Below, piece by piece: positions 6,637-14,925 of a stretch of DNA of 36,768 nucleotides; position 1 is the first letter of the stretch, and each line of letters begins with the position of its first letter. The stretch covers positions 1-36,768 of the forward strand of contig RGDC01000004.1 of the NCBI GenBank assembly GCA_009918005.1. The letters run 5' to 3'. This DNA comes from Actinomycetota bacterium. Its GTDB lineage: Bacteria > Actinomycetota > Actinomycetes > S36-B12 > UBA5976. The position numbers and the translations under genes were made by a program. The notes under the pieces are model-generated. The model saw only the letters and a list, made by a program, of their open reading frames with translations. It ran no database searches and had not been told where the DNA came from.

Positions 6637-7509
6637 GTGACGATTACCCATGCGTGGATCAACGACGGACTAGCGTCAATTTCAGATGCAAAGGTTAGTG
6701 TTCTCGATCATGGCTTCACGGTCGCTGACGGGGTTTTTGAAACCTTGCTGGTAACCGAAGGCAAAGTGTTCGCACTCGATCGACATTTAGCGCGGTTGGC
6801 AAAGTCTGCAGCAGGCCTGGGAATATCTGCTCCCGATTTTCCACAAATCACAAATGCAATCTCTCAGGTACTAGCTAACAATCCGAAAATTGATTTTGGG
6901 CGACTACGCGTGACACTGACTAGCGGTACTGGACCATTGGGATCCGATCGCACTTCGACACAACCAACGCTTGTTATTGCGCTGGCCGAACAACCTACGT
7001 GGCCTAAGTCGACATCATTACTTCTCGTCCCGTGGAATCGAAATGAGAACTCACCATTGGTCGGACTGAAAACAACGTCTTATGCAGAAAATGTTTACGC
7101 ACTTGCTGCGGCCAAGAGCTATGGATTTTCAGAAGCAATTTTTTGCGATACATCCGGACGACTTTGCGAAGGTACCGGTTCGAATGTTTTCTTAGTCAAG
7201 GGTGACGAACTAGTGACTCCCTCAGAGGCAAGTGGGTTGTTACGTGGAATTACCAGAGATCTTGTCGTCGAGTTGGCGGGTGAGTCTGGGTTTACTGTTA
7301 TTGAAGAAGATGTAGATCCTAAGCAGCTATGGGAAGCGGACGAAGTATTCATTACTTCCTCAACGAGAGACATACATCCAGTATCCGAATTGGCGAAGTT
7401 AGATGCATCAGGAAATGTTGTTAATCGCCGAACACTAATTCCAGGAGTAGTTACCGAGAGACTACGTACTGCCTTTATAGCTCGAAGAATAGAGCACTTG
7501 AATCCATGA
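6637..7509 (+). CDS. pabC: Aminodeoxychorismate lyase / class IV aminotransferase (PabC)
   Basis: 290-aa PLP enzyme of fold type IV. In the folate pathway PabC splits aminodeoxychorismate into 4-aminobenzoate and pyruvate. The N-terminal part contains DHGFTVADGVFETL, typical of PabC and branched-chain aminotransferases. Lys145 in VGLKTTSYAENV is the likely Schiff-base lysine, and Glu178 with CEGTGSNVFLV is the cofactor-binding signature. A C-terminal EVFITSSTRDIHPV block completes the fold. GTG at 6637 is the start, seven bases after a TAGGCT element. Sequence alone cannot exclude a D-amino-acid or branched-chain aminotransferase, but position right after pabB favours PabC. Its stop overlaps the next gene's ATG by four bases. 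Confidence 0.88.
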   Translation: MTITHAWINDGLASISDAKVSVLDHGFTVADGVFETLLVTEGKVFALDRHLARLAKSAAGLGISAPDFPQITNAISQVLANNPKIDFGRLRVTLTSGTGPLGSDRTSTQPTLVIALAEQPTWPKSTSLLLVPWNRNENSPLVGLKTTSYAENVYALAAAKSYGFSEAIFCDTSGRLCEGTGSNVFLVKGDELVTPSEASGLLRGITRDLVVELAGESGFTVIEEDVDPKQLWEADEVFITSSTRDIHPVSELAKLDASGNVVNRRTLIPGVVTERLRTAFIARRIEHLNP

Positions 7510-7967
7510 AAAGTGAAAATAAAGATACAGGTGAATCCAAGTCATTTAGCGATCGCATTTATGCCAGATACATGGGAAGGCGAAATGCGGCTCGTTCGAA
7601 CCCGGTCCTAGATGCAACTTGGCGAGGAATTATTGCGGTAGTTGGATTGACTATTGTTGGACTAGGAATCTTTTTCCTATTGTTTCCCGGACCCGGTTGG
7701 GCCGTAATCATTCTTGGTCTAATTGTCCTGGCATCTGAATATGCCTGGGCCCAGCGACTATTGAACCCGGTTCGAGAATTTTCGTCACGAATTGCGCGAA
7801 TAGTAGTCAGCCAGGAGTATCGAGCAAAACTAAGTAACGTGATATTGATTTCTACGATTATTTTTGTTGCGTTGACCTACGCATATTGGGCGAAGTGGGG
7901 CGCAACTATGCGTGGCTTTGAACCGATTTTGATTCCGATCGAGAATTTGTTCAATCTGGAAATCTAA
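7506..7967 (+). CDS. TIGR02611/PGPGW-motif small membrane protein
   Basis: 153-aa membrane protein of the actinobacterial PGPGW (TIGR02611) family, function unknown. The N-terminal 35 residues are hydrophilic and basic. Two hydrophobic helices at about 37-56 and 60-78 flank the signature FPGPGWAVIILGLIVLASEY. An amphipathic stretch follows, and a third helix lies at about 113-131. The ATG overlaps the pabC stop as ATGA, so it is translationally coupled to pabC. thrS follows under its own promoter. Nothing in the sequence suggests a catalytic role; a link to folate synthesis rests only on the operon and is weak. Confidence 0.8.
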   Translation: MKSENKDTGESKSFSDRIYARYMGRRNAARSNPVLDATWRGIIAVVGLTIVGLGIFFLLFPGPGWAVIILGLIVLASEYAWAQRLLNPVREFSSRIARIVVSQEYRAKLSNVILISTIIFVALTYAYWAKWGATMRGFEPILIPIENLFNLEI

Positions 7968-8022
7968 CTTGAGTCCTAGACTCTCGTGAGTGCCAATATA
8001 TGGCCATTGGCCAGTGTTCCCA

Positions 8023-8028
8023 TAGACT
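8023..8028 (+). promoter_or_regulatory. -10 element of thrS
   Basis: TAGACT lies 31 bases before the GTG at 8060, giving a leader of about 25 bases with a Shine-Dalgarno AAAAGGA. No T-box-like leader is present. A second TAGACT at 7977-7982 could be an additional start. Confidence 0.45.
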
Positions 8029-8059
8029 TTAAGCGTTGTCTTTTGAAAAGGAATTCTTC

Positions 8060-10066
8060 GTGCCACACGTCCTGGTCGGATCTGATCACGTCTCTACCGA
8101 GATCGAGTCAGGCGCTTGCGCGTATGACGTCGTGGGCGATAAGGCCCGCCAAGTAATCGTTGCGCGAGTGAACGGTGAGGTTGTTGATTTAAGCCATCAA
8201 CTGAAGGATGGCGATGTAGTTGAACCTATTTTGATTGACGAGCCAGTGGGCCTTTCAGTGCTTCGGCATAGTGTCGCCCACATTGTGGCCCAGGCTACCC
8301 AAGCCGTATTTGATGACGTGAAGCTTGGTATTGGCCCGCCGATTAAAGATGGCTTTTTCTACGATTTTGGCACTACTCGCACATTTACACCTGATGACTT
8401 GGTAACCATTGAGAAGAAATGTGTTGAAATTATTAACTCGGGGCAAAAGTTTGCCCGCCGTGTTACAAGTCGCGAGGCTGCCCGCTCCGAATTAGGTAAT
8501 GAACCGTTCAAGATTCGCCTCTTGGGTGACGATGAAGATGCAACCGTAATGTCGGAAGACGTCATGGAAGTTGGCGGCGGCGAGTTAACGATTTACGACA
8601 ACATTGATTTGCGAAGTGGAGAATTGCGCTGGTGCGATTTATGTCGCGGACCGCACGTTCCTGATACTCGTTATATAGATCCACGCGCAATTAAATTAAT
8701 GCGTACCTCGGCCGCTTACTGGCTAGGTGACCAAAAGAATGAATCTATGCAGCGAGTTTATGGAACCGCTTGGCCGACTAAAGACGGATTGAAGCAGTAC
8801 TTGAACATGCTTGAAGAAGCTGAGAAGCGCGATCATCGACGCCTTGGTATTGATCTCGATCTGTTTTCATTTCCAGATGAAATTGGATCAGGCTTGGCCG
8901 TCTTTCATCCAAAAGGTGGAATCATTCGCCGACAGATGGAAGATTATTCTCGAGTTCGACACGAGAATGCTGGATACCAGTTTGTATACACTCCACACAT
9001 CACCAAGGGCGCTCTGTTTGAACAGTCGGGCCACTTGGATTGGTATCGCGAAGGAATGTTCCCGGCGATGCATCTTGATGAAGAGTTACATGAAGATGGC
9101 ACAGTTAAGCGGCAAGGTCAGGACTATTACCTAAAGCCAATGAACTGCCCATTCCATAACTTGATTTATAAATCTCGCGGTCGCTCATACCGCGAGTTAC
9201 CGTTGCGTCTTTTCGAATTCGGCTCGGTCTACCGCTACGAGCGCTCGGGTGTAATTCACGGGTTGACTCGAGTGCGTGGCATGACTCAGGATGATGCACA
9301 TATTTACTGCACGCCTGAGCAAATGGGTGGCGAACTACAAAACTTATTAGGTTTCGTTTTGGATTTACTCCGTGACTATGGGCTAGATGATTTCTACCTT
9401 GAACTATCAACTAGAAATCCAGATAAATCTATTGGGACCGAAGAAGAGTGGGAGCAAGCGACGGCAGCTCTTGCGCAAGCGGCGCAACAATCAGGCCTTG
9501 AACTAGTTCCTGATCCTGGTGGTGCTGCGTTTTATGGCCCCAAGATTTCAGTGCAGGCTCGTGACGCCATTGGGCGCACCTGGCAGATGTCAACAATTCA
9601 AGTGGACTTCCAATTGCCGCAAAGATTTGAACTTGAATATCAAGCGTCAGATGGCTCCCGTAGCCGTCCGATCATGATTCACAGGGCTCTCTTTGGTTCA
9701 ATTGAACGGTTTTTCGGTGTTTTACTCGAACACTATGCGGGAGCATTCCCACCTTGGCTAGCACCAACACAAGTAGTAGGAATTCCAATTGCGGGAGCGC
9801 ACGTCGAATACCTCGAAGATGTGGCAGCTCAATTGCGAACCCAAGGAATTCGTGTCGAAGTTGATGGCTCGGATGAGCGGATGCAAAAGAAGATTCGCAC
9901 GGCCCAAACCCAAAAGGTTCCATTCATGCTTATTGCAGGTGATGAGGACATAGCAGCTGGTGCGGTGTCATTCCGGTTTCGCGATGGAACTCAGGAAAAT
10001 GCTGTTCCAATAGCAGATGCAATCAAAAAGATCGTTGAGATCGTTTCCGCGCGCGTGCAAATTTAG
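8060..10066 (+). CDS. thrS: Threonyl-tRNA synthetase
   Basis: 668-aa class II synthetase that charges tRNA-Thr. The order is an N-terminal TGS domain, an editing domain with [10 protein letters not shown] and CDLCRGPHV, then the class II core. Zinc ligands are Cys in KPMNCPFHN, His in [10 protein letters not shown], and His in [10 protein letters not shown]. Motif 2 is the [13 protein letters not shown] region, and an anticodon-binding domain follows from about residue 575. I chose GTG 8060 because AAGGA lies seven bases upstream and the protein then begins at the TGS domain; a TTG at 8036 in the same frame lies too close to the -10. The HIT gene follows after two bases. The thrS-HIT order matches M. 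tuberculosis Rv2614c-Rv2613c. Confidence 0.97.
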   Translation: MPHVLVGSDHVSTEIESGACAYDVVGDKARQVIVARVNGEVVDLSHQLKDGDVVEPILIDEPVGLSVLRHSVAHIVAQATQAVFDDVKLGIGPPIKDGFFYDFGTTRTFTPDDLVTIEKKCVEIINSGQKFARRVTSREAARSELGNEPFKIRLLGDDEDATVMSEDVMEVGGGELTIYDNIDLRSGELRWCDLCRGPHVPDTRYIDPRAIKLMRTSAAYWLGDQKNESMQRVYGTAWPTKDGLKQYLNMLEEAEKRDHRRLGIDLDLFSFPDEIGSGLAVFHPKGGIIRRQMEDYSRVRHENAGYQFVYTPHITKGALFEQSGHLDWYREGMFPAMHLDEELHEDGTVKRQGQDYYLKPMNCPFHNLIYKSRGRSYRELPLRLFEFGSVYRYERSGVIHGLTRVRGMTQDDAHIYCTPEQMGGELQNLLGFVLDLLRDYGLDDFYLELSTRNPDKSIGTEEEWEQATAALAQAAQQSGLELVPDPGGAAFYGPKISVQARDAIGRTWQMSTIQVDFQLPQRFELEYQASDGSRSRPIMIHRALFGSIERFFGVLLEHYAGAFPPWLAPTQVVGIPIAGAHVEYLEDVAAQLRTQGIRVEVDGSDERMQKKIRTAQTQKVPFMLIAGDEDIAAGAVSFRFRDGTQENAVPIADAIKKIVEIVSARVQI

Positions 10067-10068
10067 CT

Positions 10069-10587
10069 ATGTCAACTGATCCACGTGGACCACAAGCTTG
10101 GGACCGACTTTGGGCACCGCACCGTAAAGAATACCTAGTGGATGAGGCTGGAAACTTTAATGCGGATACTTGTCCGTTTTGTATTGCTCAAGGAGTTTCT
10201 GATTCTGAAGGCTTAGTAGTTGTTCGCCGAACTGCTGCATTTGTTGTTATGAACAAGTATCCATATAACAGCGGACACTTGTTAGTCTGCACGAATCGCC
10301 ATGTGGCGCTTTATGACGAACTTACTGAAGAAGAAGTTCTACAAATTGGCGAACTTACCGCGCAAGGAATGCGAACGCTTAGATCTGTCGCGAAAGCAGC
10401 AGGCTTTAACATCGGATTGAATCAAGGAAACGTTGCGGGTGCCGGAATCGCTGATCACCTTCACCAGCACATCGTCCCGCGTTGGGCTGGAGATCAAAAT
10501 TTCATGCCGATTGTTGGCGGCACAAAAGTTTTACCAGAATTGATTGAACAAACTCGCTTATTGCTCTCAGAAAGTTGGAGCGATTAA
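10069..10587 (+). CDS. HIT-family Ap4A phosphorylase-like protein
   Basis: 172-aa histidine-triad hydrolase/transferase. The triad HLHQH (His130, 132, 134) followed by IVPRW is clear. A CPFC pair at 35-38 and the VMNKYPYNSGHLLV strand are typical of this subgroup. It resembles M. tuberculosis Rv2613c, described as a diadenosine tetraphosphate phosphorylase, and sits at the same place downstream of thrS. That is sensible, since synthetases make Ap4A as a by-product. Ap4A turnover is thus likely but inferred. The start is two bases after the thrS stop. The last 21 bases overlap the convergent pseudo-GTPase gene. Confidence 0.88.
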   Translation: MSTDPRGPQAWDRLWAPHRKEYLVDEAGNFNADTCPFCIAQGVSDSEGLVVVRRTAAFVVMNKYPYNSGHLLVCTNRHVALYDELTEEEVLQIGELTAQGMRTLRSVAKAAGFNIGLNQGNVAGAGIADHLHQHIVPRWAGDQNFMPIVGGTKVLPELIEQTRLLLSESWSD

Positions 10588-11601
10588 AACTGCAGTTGAG
10601 TTCCGAGTCCGAATGGTCCTACCTGGGGTCAAGTTTTTTGAAGCAATCACAACTCGATTTTCCTCTTCAATTTTAATTTGTCGTTCCGCCGAATCAATGT
10701 GCTCAAGTAAGTCATTTGGTTCGTCAGATCCCCACATCCGCACAAGGCATTCGGTAATCACTATCCCAATGCGTTCGACTGCATCAGTTGCCTCACAAAC
10801 CGTTGCACCATCAGAAAGTACTGGTATCCAAACCGGTGAGAGCGTACCGAGCCAATTGCTTAAGGTATCCACTCCTATGCCGTCATCGACTGGGGTAATG
10901 GTTACTACGTCAGGGTGTGACCAAGCGGCTTCGAGTTTTGTCACGCTAATTGGCAAACCAGATTGGTGATTCTCTAAAGTCGAATCATCTAAGCCAAGGT
11001 ATGCAAGTTGATCAAACAAATCTTCTCGCGCGGAACTTGTAATTGCGATGTGTTCAGGGTCAGCGGCCTTGGTAATCCAGGTTCCTTCAACAAAGGCGTG
11101 TATCTCACTAGTAAGAATGTCGTACACACCAGTCAATGAAAGTTCATCGTCGGAATCAATCGGAAGGTATCGAACCAATAAGTCTGGTTCTAAAACTCGA
11201 CTTGAGATTGCGCAAAGTTCATCGAAGTCAGCACGTCCACCCACGACATTAAATGCCAAAATATGTCTCGGCAGCGTGGCGTCGCGCGCCAAAGCCCATA
11301 GCTCAATAATCTTTGGATCAACACCAGCTGAGCCATCTAATGAAGCGATAAACGCATCGCAAGCCTCAAGGATTCTTGGGTCGCTCTGAGATGGTCGATG
11401 CACGATTGCAACTAAATTGGGATACTTTTCAAACTTGGCAAAAGTTGAGTCGGCACTCCAGGGTTTGGCCCCCATGTTGGCGTACACCTGTGCCAAGTCT
11501 GAAGTTTCTGAAGTAATTACATAGATCAGTACGTGCGGATGCTCAGTAGGCGCGCTTTGACTCGGTAACATCGACATATCCCTACGAATAGTAGCGGCCA
11601 T
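10567..11601 (-). CDS. Degenerate EF-G-like protein (domains I-II), GTPase motifs lost
   Basis: 344-aa protein with no intact familiar motif. By eye it follows the EF-G/EF-G2 plan. HPHVLIYVITSETSD (21-35) sits where the P-loop strand belongs but lacks GxxxxGKT. NLVAIVHRPSQSD (62-74) replaces the DTPG region. ACDAFIASLDGSAGVDPKII (80-99) mirrors the helix-strand ADxxxxVVDAxxGVQxQT. LPRHILAFNVVGGRADFDEL (110-129) mirrors LPxIVFVNKxDRxxADF with NKxD changed to NVVG. VDTLSNWLGTLSP matches the end of the G domain, and RVVIASKNLTPGRTI with the final ten residues resembles the end of domain II. Domains III-V are absent. It could be a ribosome- or factor-binding pseudo-GTPase, or a decaying gene. The frame is open with no disruption, which favours function. 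Alternative starts are ATG 11577 and ATG 11571; the latter has AGGGA seven bases upstream. Confidence 0.6.
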   Translation of the reverse strand: MAATIRRDMSMLPSQSAPTEHPHVLIYVITSETSDLAQVYANMGAKPWSADSTFAKFEKYPNLVAIVHRPSQSDPRILEACDAFIASLDGSAGVDPKIIELWALARDATLPRHILAFNVVGGRADFDELCAISSRVLEPDLLVRYLPIDSDDELSLTGVYDILTSEIHAFVEGTWITKAADPEHIAITSSAREDLFDQLAYLGLDDSTLENHQSGLPISVTKLEAAWSHPDVVTITPVDDGIGVDTLSNWLGTLSPVWIPVLSDGATVCEATDAVERIGIVITECLVRMWGSDEPNDLLEHIDSAERQIKIEEENRVVIASKNLTPGRTIRTRNSTAVLIAPTF

Positions 11602-11622
11602 TTGGCAGCAGAGGAACTCATC

Positions 11623-12237
11623 GTGCTTGATAACGCGAACGCGCGTCGTTCACTGGCGCGACTTATCGACCCGATTGCAAGGGCTTTGTTGCGTCTACAC
11701 GTAACTCCAGATGGAATTACGTGGTTTGGATGTGCGGCAACGGTTGCTATCTCAATAGTTTTCTTGGCGCAGGGGAAATTCTTGGTTGGATCAATTCTTT
11801 TTGGTGCCTTCAGTTTGATCGATCTTCTAGACGGAACTATGGCTCGGATGCTGGGCACATCTGGACCTTGGGGTGCATTTTTAGATTCGACATTAGACCG
11901 GATTTCGGATTCGGCAGTCATTTGCGCCTTGATCTACTACTACGTGAACTCATCCGGCGACAATCACCAGTTGGCTGTCATCGCTGGAATAGTTTCGCTA
12001 GTAATGAGTTTGCTAACTTCTTATGCTCGAGCTAAAGCAGAGTCACTCGATGCAACTTGCACAGTTGGTATTGCAGAACGAGCTGAGCGTAATCTCATTA
12101 TCTGGATCGCTCTAGTATTCTCTGCGTTTATTGCCGACATAACCCCATATGCACTTGCCATACTTGCTGTTGCATCGACTGTCACCGTAATTCAACGAAT
12201 CCTTTTCGTCCGTAAGCAATTGGTGCGACAAGTTTGA
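11623..12237 (+). CDS. pgsA: CDP-alcohol phosphatidyltransferase, phosphatidylinositol(-phosphate) synthase type
   Basis: 204-aa membrane enzyme that transfers a phosphatidyl group from CDP-diacylglycerol to an inositol-type alcohol, giving the anchor for PIMs. The full CDP-alcohol phosphotransferase motif is present: Asp67, Asp70-Gly71, Ala74-Arg75, Gly84, Asp88 and Asp92, with correct spacing. Six hydrophobic segments fit the family. I chose GTG 11623 because AGAGGA lies seven bases upstream; a TTG at 11602 in frame would add seven residues. The substrate is inferred from the following acyltransferase and pimA genes, as in M. tuberculosis Rv2612c-Rv2610c; motif alone would also allow a glycerophosphate synthase. 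The stop overlaps the next start by four bases (TTGA). Confidence 0.9.
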   Translation: MLDNANARRSLARLIDPIARALLRLHVTPDGITWFGCAATVAISIVFLAQGKFLVGSILFGAFSLIDLLDGTMARMLGTSGPWGAFLDSTLDRISDSAVICALIYYYVNSSGDNHQLAVIAGIVSLVMSLLTSYARAKAESLDATCTVGIAERAERNLIIWIALVFSAFIADITPYALAILAVASTVTVIQRILFVRKQLVRQV

Positions 12238-13142
12238 AATCGCGCCTCATTGATCTTGGGTATTGGCTTGGGTGGAACGCACTGTGGCTAATGCCAAGAC
12301 GGATTGCATTTTTCGGATTCGACAAGGCTGCACATTTTGCCTGGCGCCTAAATATCAAATCGATTAAGCAACTTGAGATGAACTTGTCCCGTGTGCTTGA
12401 TTGCACAATAAGTGATCCGCGGATTAGACCGTTAAGTTTGCAGGCAATGCAAAGTTACATGCGATATTATTGCGAAACATTTATGTTGCCTCGATGGACG
12501 GATGACCAACTACTGGATCGAGTGCAAACTGAAAACTCAGAGAATGTGCTCGATGCGCTGAAATCGGGTGGGGCGATTTTGACACTGCCACATCTAGGAA
12601 ATTGGGATTGGGCTGGAGCCTGGGCGGCGCGGCATTTTGGATCACTTTGCACGGTTGCCGAGCGATTACGTCCCGAGGGAGTGTTTCAGAAATTTCTTAA
12701 AGCTAGGGAATCTCGAGGCATTACATTAATGGCTTTAACTGGTGATGGCGGCACATATGAATTTTTGCGTGAACATGTAAATCAAGGGCGACTTGTTGCG
12801 CTGCTCGGTGATCGAGATGTGGCAAAAAGTGGAATGGGAAATCAGTTCTTTGGCCATCGCGCTTCATTACCTATTGGTGCGGCATTACTAGCGCTTGATA
12901 CTGGCCGACCATTGTTTACTTGTGCACCTTGGTATAACGGTGACAAGTTAGTGATTTCTTTCGATACTGAAATTATTTTTGATCGCAGTCCTGTGCAAGG
13001 CAGAGATCGACTGCGACGGGCACAAGAAATTACAAAGCAAATCGCCGCGAATTTCGAGCGCCATATTCGAAGTCATCCTGAAAATTGGCACCAGTTGCAG
13101 CCAGTCTGGCCAGATCTGATTTTCCAGGATGCAACATCATGA
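12234..13142 (+). CDS. LpxL/HtrB-family acyltransferase, probable PIM acyltransferase
   Basis: 302-aa membrane-associated acyltransferase. The catalytic H-x4-D motif is His120 to Asp125 in LPHLGNWDW. Further family features are the LLGDRDVAKSGMGNQFFG stretch around 183-200 and the PENWHQLQPVW ending. In mycobacteria the gene between pgsA and pimA (Rv2611c, PatA) adds a fatty acid to the mannose of PIM1/PIM2, which is the likely role here at the inner face of the membrane. The start is TTG 12234, fused to the pgsA stop, and the stop overlaps the pimA ATG (ATGA), so the three are translationally coupled. Specificity for PIM is inferred from context. Confidence 0.87.
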   Translation: MKSRLIDLGYWLGWNALWLMPRRIAFFGFDKAAHFAWRLNIKSIKQLEMNLSRVLDCTISDPRIRPLSLQAMQSYMRYYCETFMLPRWTDDQLLDRVQTENSENVLDALKSGGAILTLPHLGNWDWAGAWAARHFGSLCTVAERLRPEGVFQKFLKARESRGITLMALTGDGGTYEFLREHVNQGRLVALLGDRDVAKSGMGNQFFGHRASLPIGAALLALDTGRPLFTCAPWYNGDKLVISFDTEIIFDRSPVQGRDRLRRAQEITKQIAANFERHIRSHPENWHQLQPVWPDLIFQDATS

Positions 13143-14326
13143 GAATTGGAATCGTTTGCCCATATTCGTGGGACATCCCAGGTGGTGTAAGCGCGCATGT
13201 GGCTGATTTGGCAGAAGCGTTGATTCGCATGGGTCATTATGTAAGTGTTTTGGCACCAGCTGAGTTCGATGAGTTATTGCCTTCGTATGTTGTTTCCACC
13301 GGGAAACCGCGCGCAGTCAAGTACAACGGCTCGGTAGCGCGATTGAGCTTTGGACCGAATGCCGCCCGTAAAGTTTCCAAATGGATAGAAGACGGGGAGT
13401 TCGACGTGCTTCACGTGCACGAACCGCTGGCTCCGAGCCTCTCAGTACTGGCGTGCTGGGCTGCTAAAGGTCCGATAGTTGCGACTTGGCATTCGTCAAT
13501 GGATAGATCTCGAATGATGTTGACGTTGTCCAAACTTGCACAAACAGCTATGGAGAAAGTTTCCGCGCGAATAGCAGTAAGTGAAGCTGCTCGCGCAACA
13601 TTGATCAAACACGTTGGTGGAGATGCGGTAGTTATTCCAAATGGTGTTGACGTGTCGGCATTTGAGAATGCAAAACCAATGTTTGGCTGGCCTGGTGATA
13701 ATCAATCAATCGTTTTCTTGGGTAGAGGTGATGAGCCACGTAAAGGGTTAGCAGTTTTAGTTTCTGCTTTTCCTGAAATTCGCAAGCAGCACCCAAATGT
13801 GAGATTGCTAATTGCAGGTCCAGGTGAACCGGCTGACACCTTGAAAGTTCTTTCTCGAGAAGATCACGCAAGTGTCACAGTGCTTGGCATGGTAGCTCCT
13901 GAAGATAAAGCTAGTGTGCTTGCTTCTGGAACCATATATGTTGCGCCAAATACTGGTGGTGAATCATTTGGAATAGTTCTTCTTGAGGCAATGGCAAGTG
14001 GAACTCCAGTTGTTGCTAGTGACCTAGAAGCTTTCAAGAGGGTGCTAGATAACGAAAGAGCGGGGGCTACTTTCGAGAATGAAAATTCAATAGACCTTGC
14101 AAACGTTGTTTCCGATTTGCTTTCTAATCCTATGCGGCGCGCTGAACTAAGTACTCAAGGTAGATTGCGCGCAAATGAATTTGATTGGTCCGTGGTCGCG
14201 CAACGAATTGTCGATGTATACGAATCAGTTCGAGTGCCAGGCGTCAAAGTAGAGCCGGACTTAACCGGGCAAATGATTGGTCGACTTGGTCGCGGTCGAA
14301 TAACACCAGAAGCACGGAGTGATTAA
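13139..14326 (+). CDS. pimA: Phosphatidylinositol alpha-mannosyltransferase PimA (GT4)
   Basis: 395-aa GT-B glycosyltransferase that transfers mannose from GDP-mannose to phosphatidylinositol, the first committed step of PIM synthesis at the cytosolic membrane face. It begins MRIGIVCPYSWDIPGG, close to the mycobacterial start. His118 in ATWHSSMDRSRMM falls at the number of the essential His in M. smegmatis PimA. Arg201-Lys202 in DEPRKGL bind the donor phosphates, and Glu275/Glu283 form the ESFGIVLLE motif. I chose ATG 13139, which overlaps the acyltransferase stop; an upstream in-frame ATG at 13085 is internal to that gene. The C-terminal tail (about 365-395) is basic and probably flexible. 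Confidence 0.93.
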   Translation: MRIGIVCPYSWDIPGGVSAHVADLAEALIRMGHYVSVLAPAEFDELLPSYVVSTGKPRAVKYNGSVARLSFGPNAARKVSKWIEDGEFDVLHVHEPLAPSLSVLACWAAKGPIVATWHSSMDRSRMMLTLSKLAQTAMEKVSARIAVSEAARATLIKHVGGDAVVIPNGVDVSAFENAKPMFGWPGDNQSIVFLGRGDEPRKGLAVLVSAFPEIRKQHPNVRLLIAGPGEPADTLKVLSREDHASVTVLGMVAPEDKASVLASGTIYVAPNTGGESFGIVLLEAMASGTPVVASDLEAFKRVLDNERAGATFENENSIDLANVVSDLLSNPMRRAELSTQGRLRANEFDWSVVAQRIVDVYESVRVPGVKVEPDLTGQMIGRLGRGRITPEARSD

Positions 14327-14868
14327 TGAGTAGTCAATCGATTGTGGTCTTAGTCGCTGTCGCGATTTCTATTTGGTATTTGTCGCAGCAGGCAGGACGC
14401 TTGGATCGGTTGCATCATCGCATTGAGGTAACTGAGCTTGCATTGCACGGCCAGCTAGTCCGACGCGGAGGAATCGTGGCCGAACTCGCTGCCGTACCTG
14501 GAATTGACCCAGCCCTTTGCGTACTTTGGGGACAGGCGGCACATGAAGTGTTGATTTTCCAAGATCTGTATTCGGCGCAACGTACTGAAGTCGAAGACGA
14601 GTTAACCAACATTTTGATCATGACAATGGATGAAACTGAAGAGATCAACGAAATTCGAAGCAACCCCCATGCTTCGGCACTACTAGATGAACTTCTGCAA
14701 GTGAGTGAACGAATCAAAATGAGCCAACAATTCCATGCCGATGCAGTGCGAGATTGCCTTGAAATCCGTGATCAACTTTTGGTGAGGACATTCCGACTGG
14801 CTGGTCGCGCAAAACTGCCTGTGCCCGTTGCCCTAGATGTCGAAATCCCACCCGCCTTGGCCGACTAG
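14326..14868 (+). CDS. Small membrane-anchored protein of the PIM cluster, LemA-like
   Basis: 180-aa protein with one N-terminal hydrophobic helix (about 4-20), followed by a helical, charged body with no catalytic motif I can name. The stretch RLDRLHHRIEVTELALHGQL after the anchor resembles the N-terminal region of the membrane/Nudix protein next to pimA in mycobacteria (Rv2609c) and, more loosely, LemA proteins. No Nudix box is present, so this would be a shortened form. The ATG overlaps the pimA TAA by one base, which makes it the fourth gene of the pgsA operon. Function unknown; envelope-lipid assembly is only a guess from position. Confidence 0.7.
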   Translation: MSSQSIVVLVAVAISIWYLSQQAGRLDRLHHRIEVTELALHGQLVRRGGIVAELAAVPGIDPALCVLWGQAAHEVLIFQDLYSAQRTEVEDELTNILIMTMDETEEINEIRSNPHASALLDELLQVSERIKMSQQFHADAVRDCLEIRDQLLVRTFRLAGRAKLPVPVALDVEIPPALAD

Positions 14869-14887
14869 CAAAAAAGCCCCGGCTCGC

Positions 14888-14893
14888 TAGACT
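14888..14893 (+). promoter_or_regulatory. -10 element of pdxS
   Basis: TAGACT, with a predicted start near 14900 and a leader of about 25 bases carrying AGAGGA five bases before the ATG at 14926. This rules out the in-frame TTG at 14893, which lies within the -10. Confidence 0.5.
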
Positions 14894-14925
14894 TGGGGAA
14901 ACTCAAGAATTCCCAGAGGATCAAC

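Noticed and set aside
7588-7603. GTTCGAAC within the PGPGW gene as a LexA half-site pair
   Set aside because: The two halves have the wrong order and spacing for the N4-spaced operator, and the site is inside coding sequence away from any promoter.
8001-8013. TGGCCATTGGCCA upstream of thrS as an operator
   Set aside because: Made of two self-complementary TGGCCA words around one base; too short and simple to separate from chance without comparison.
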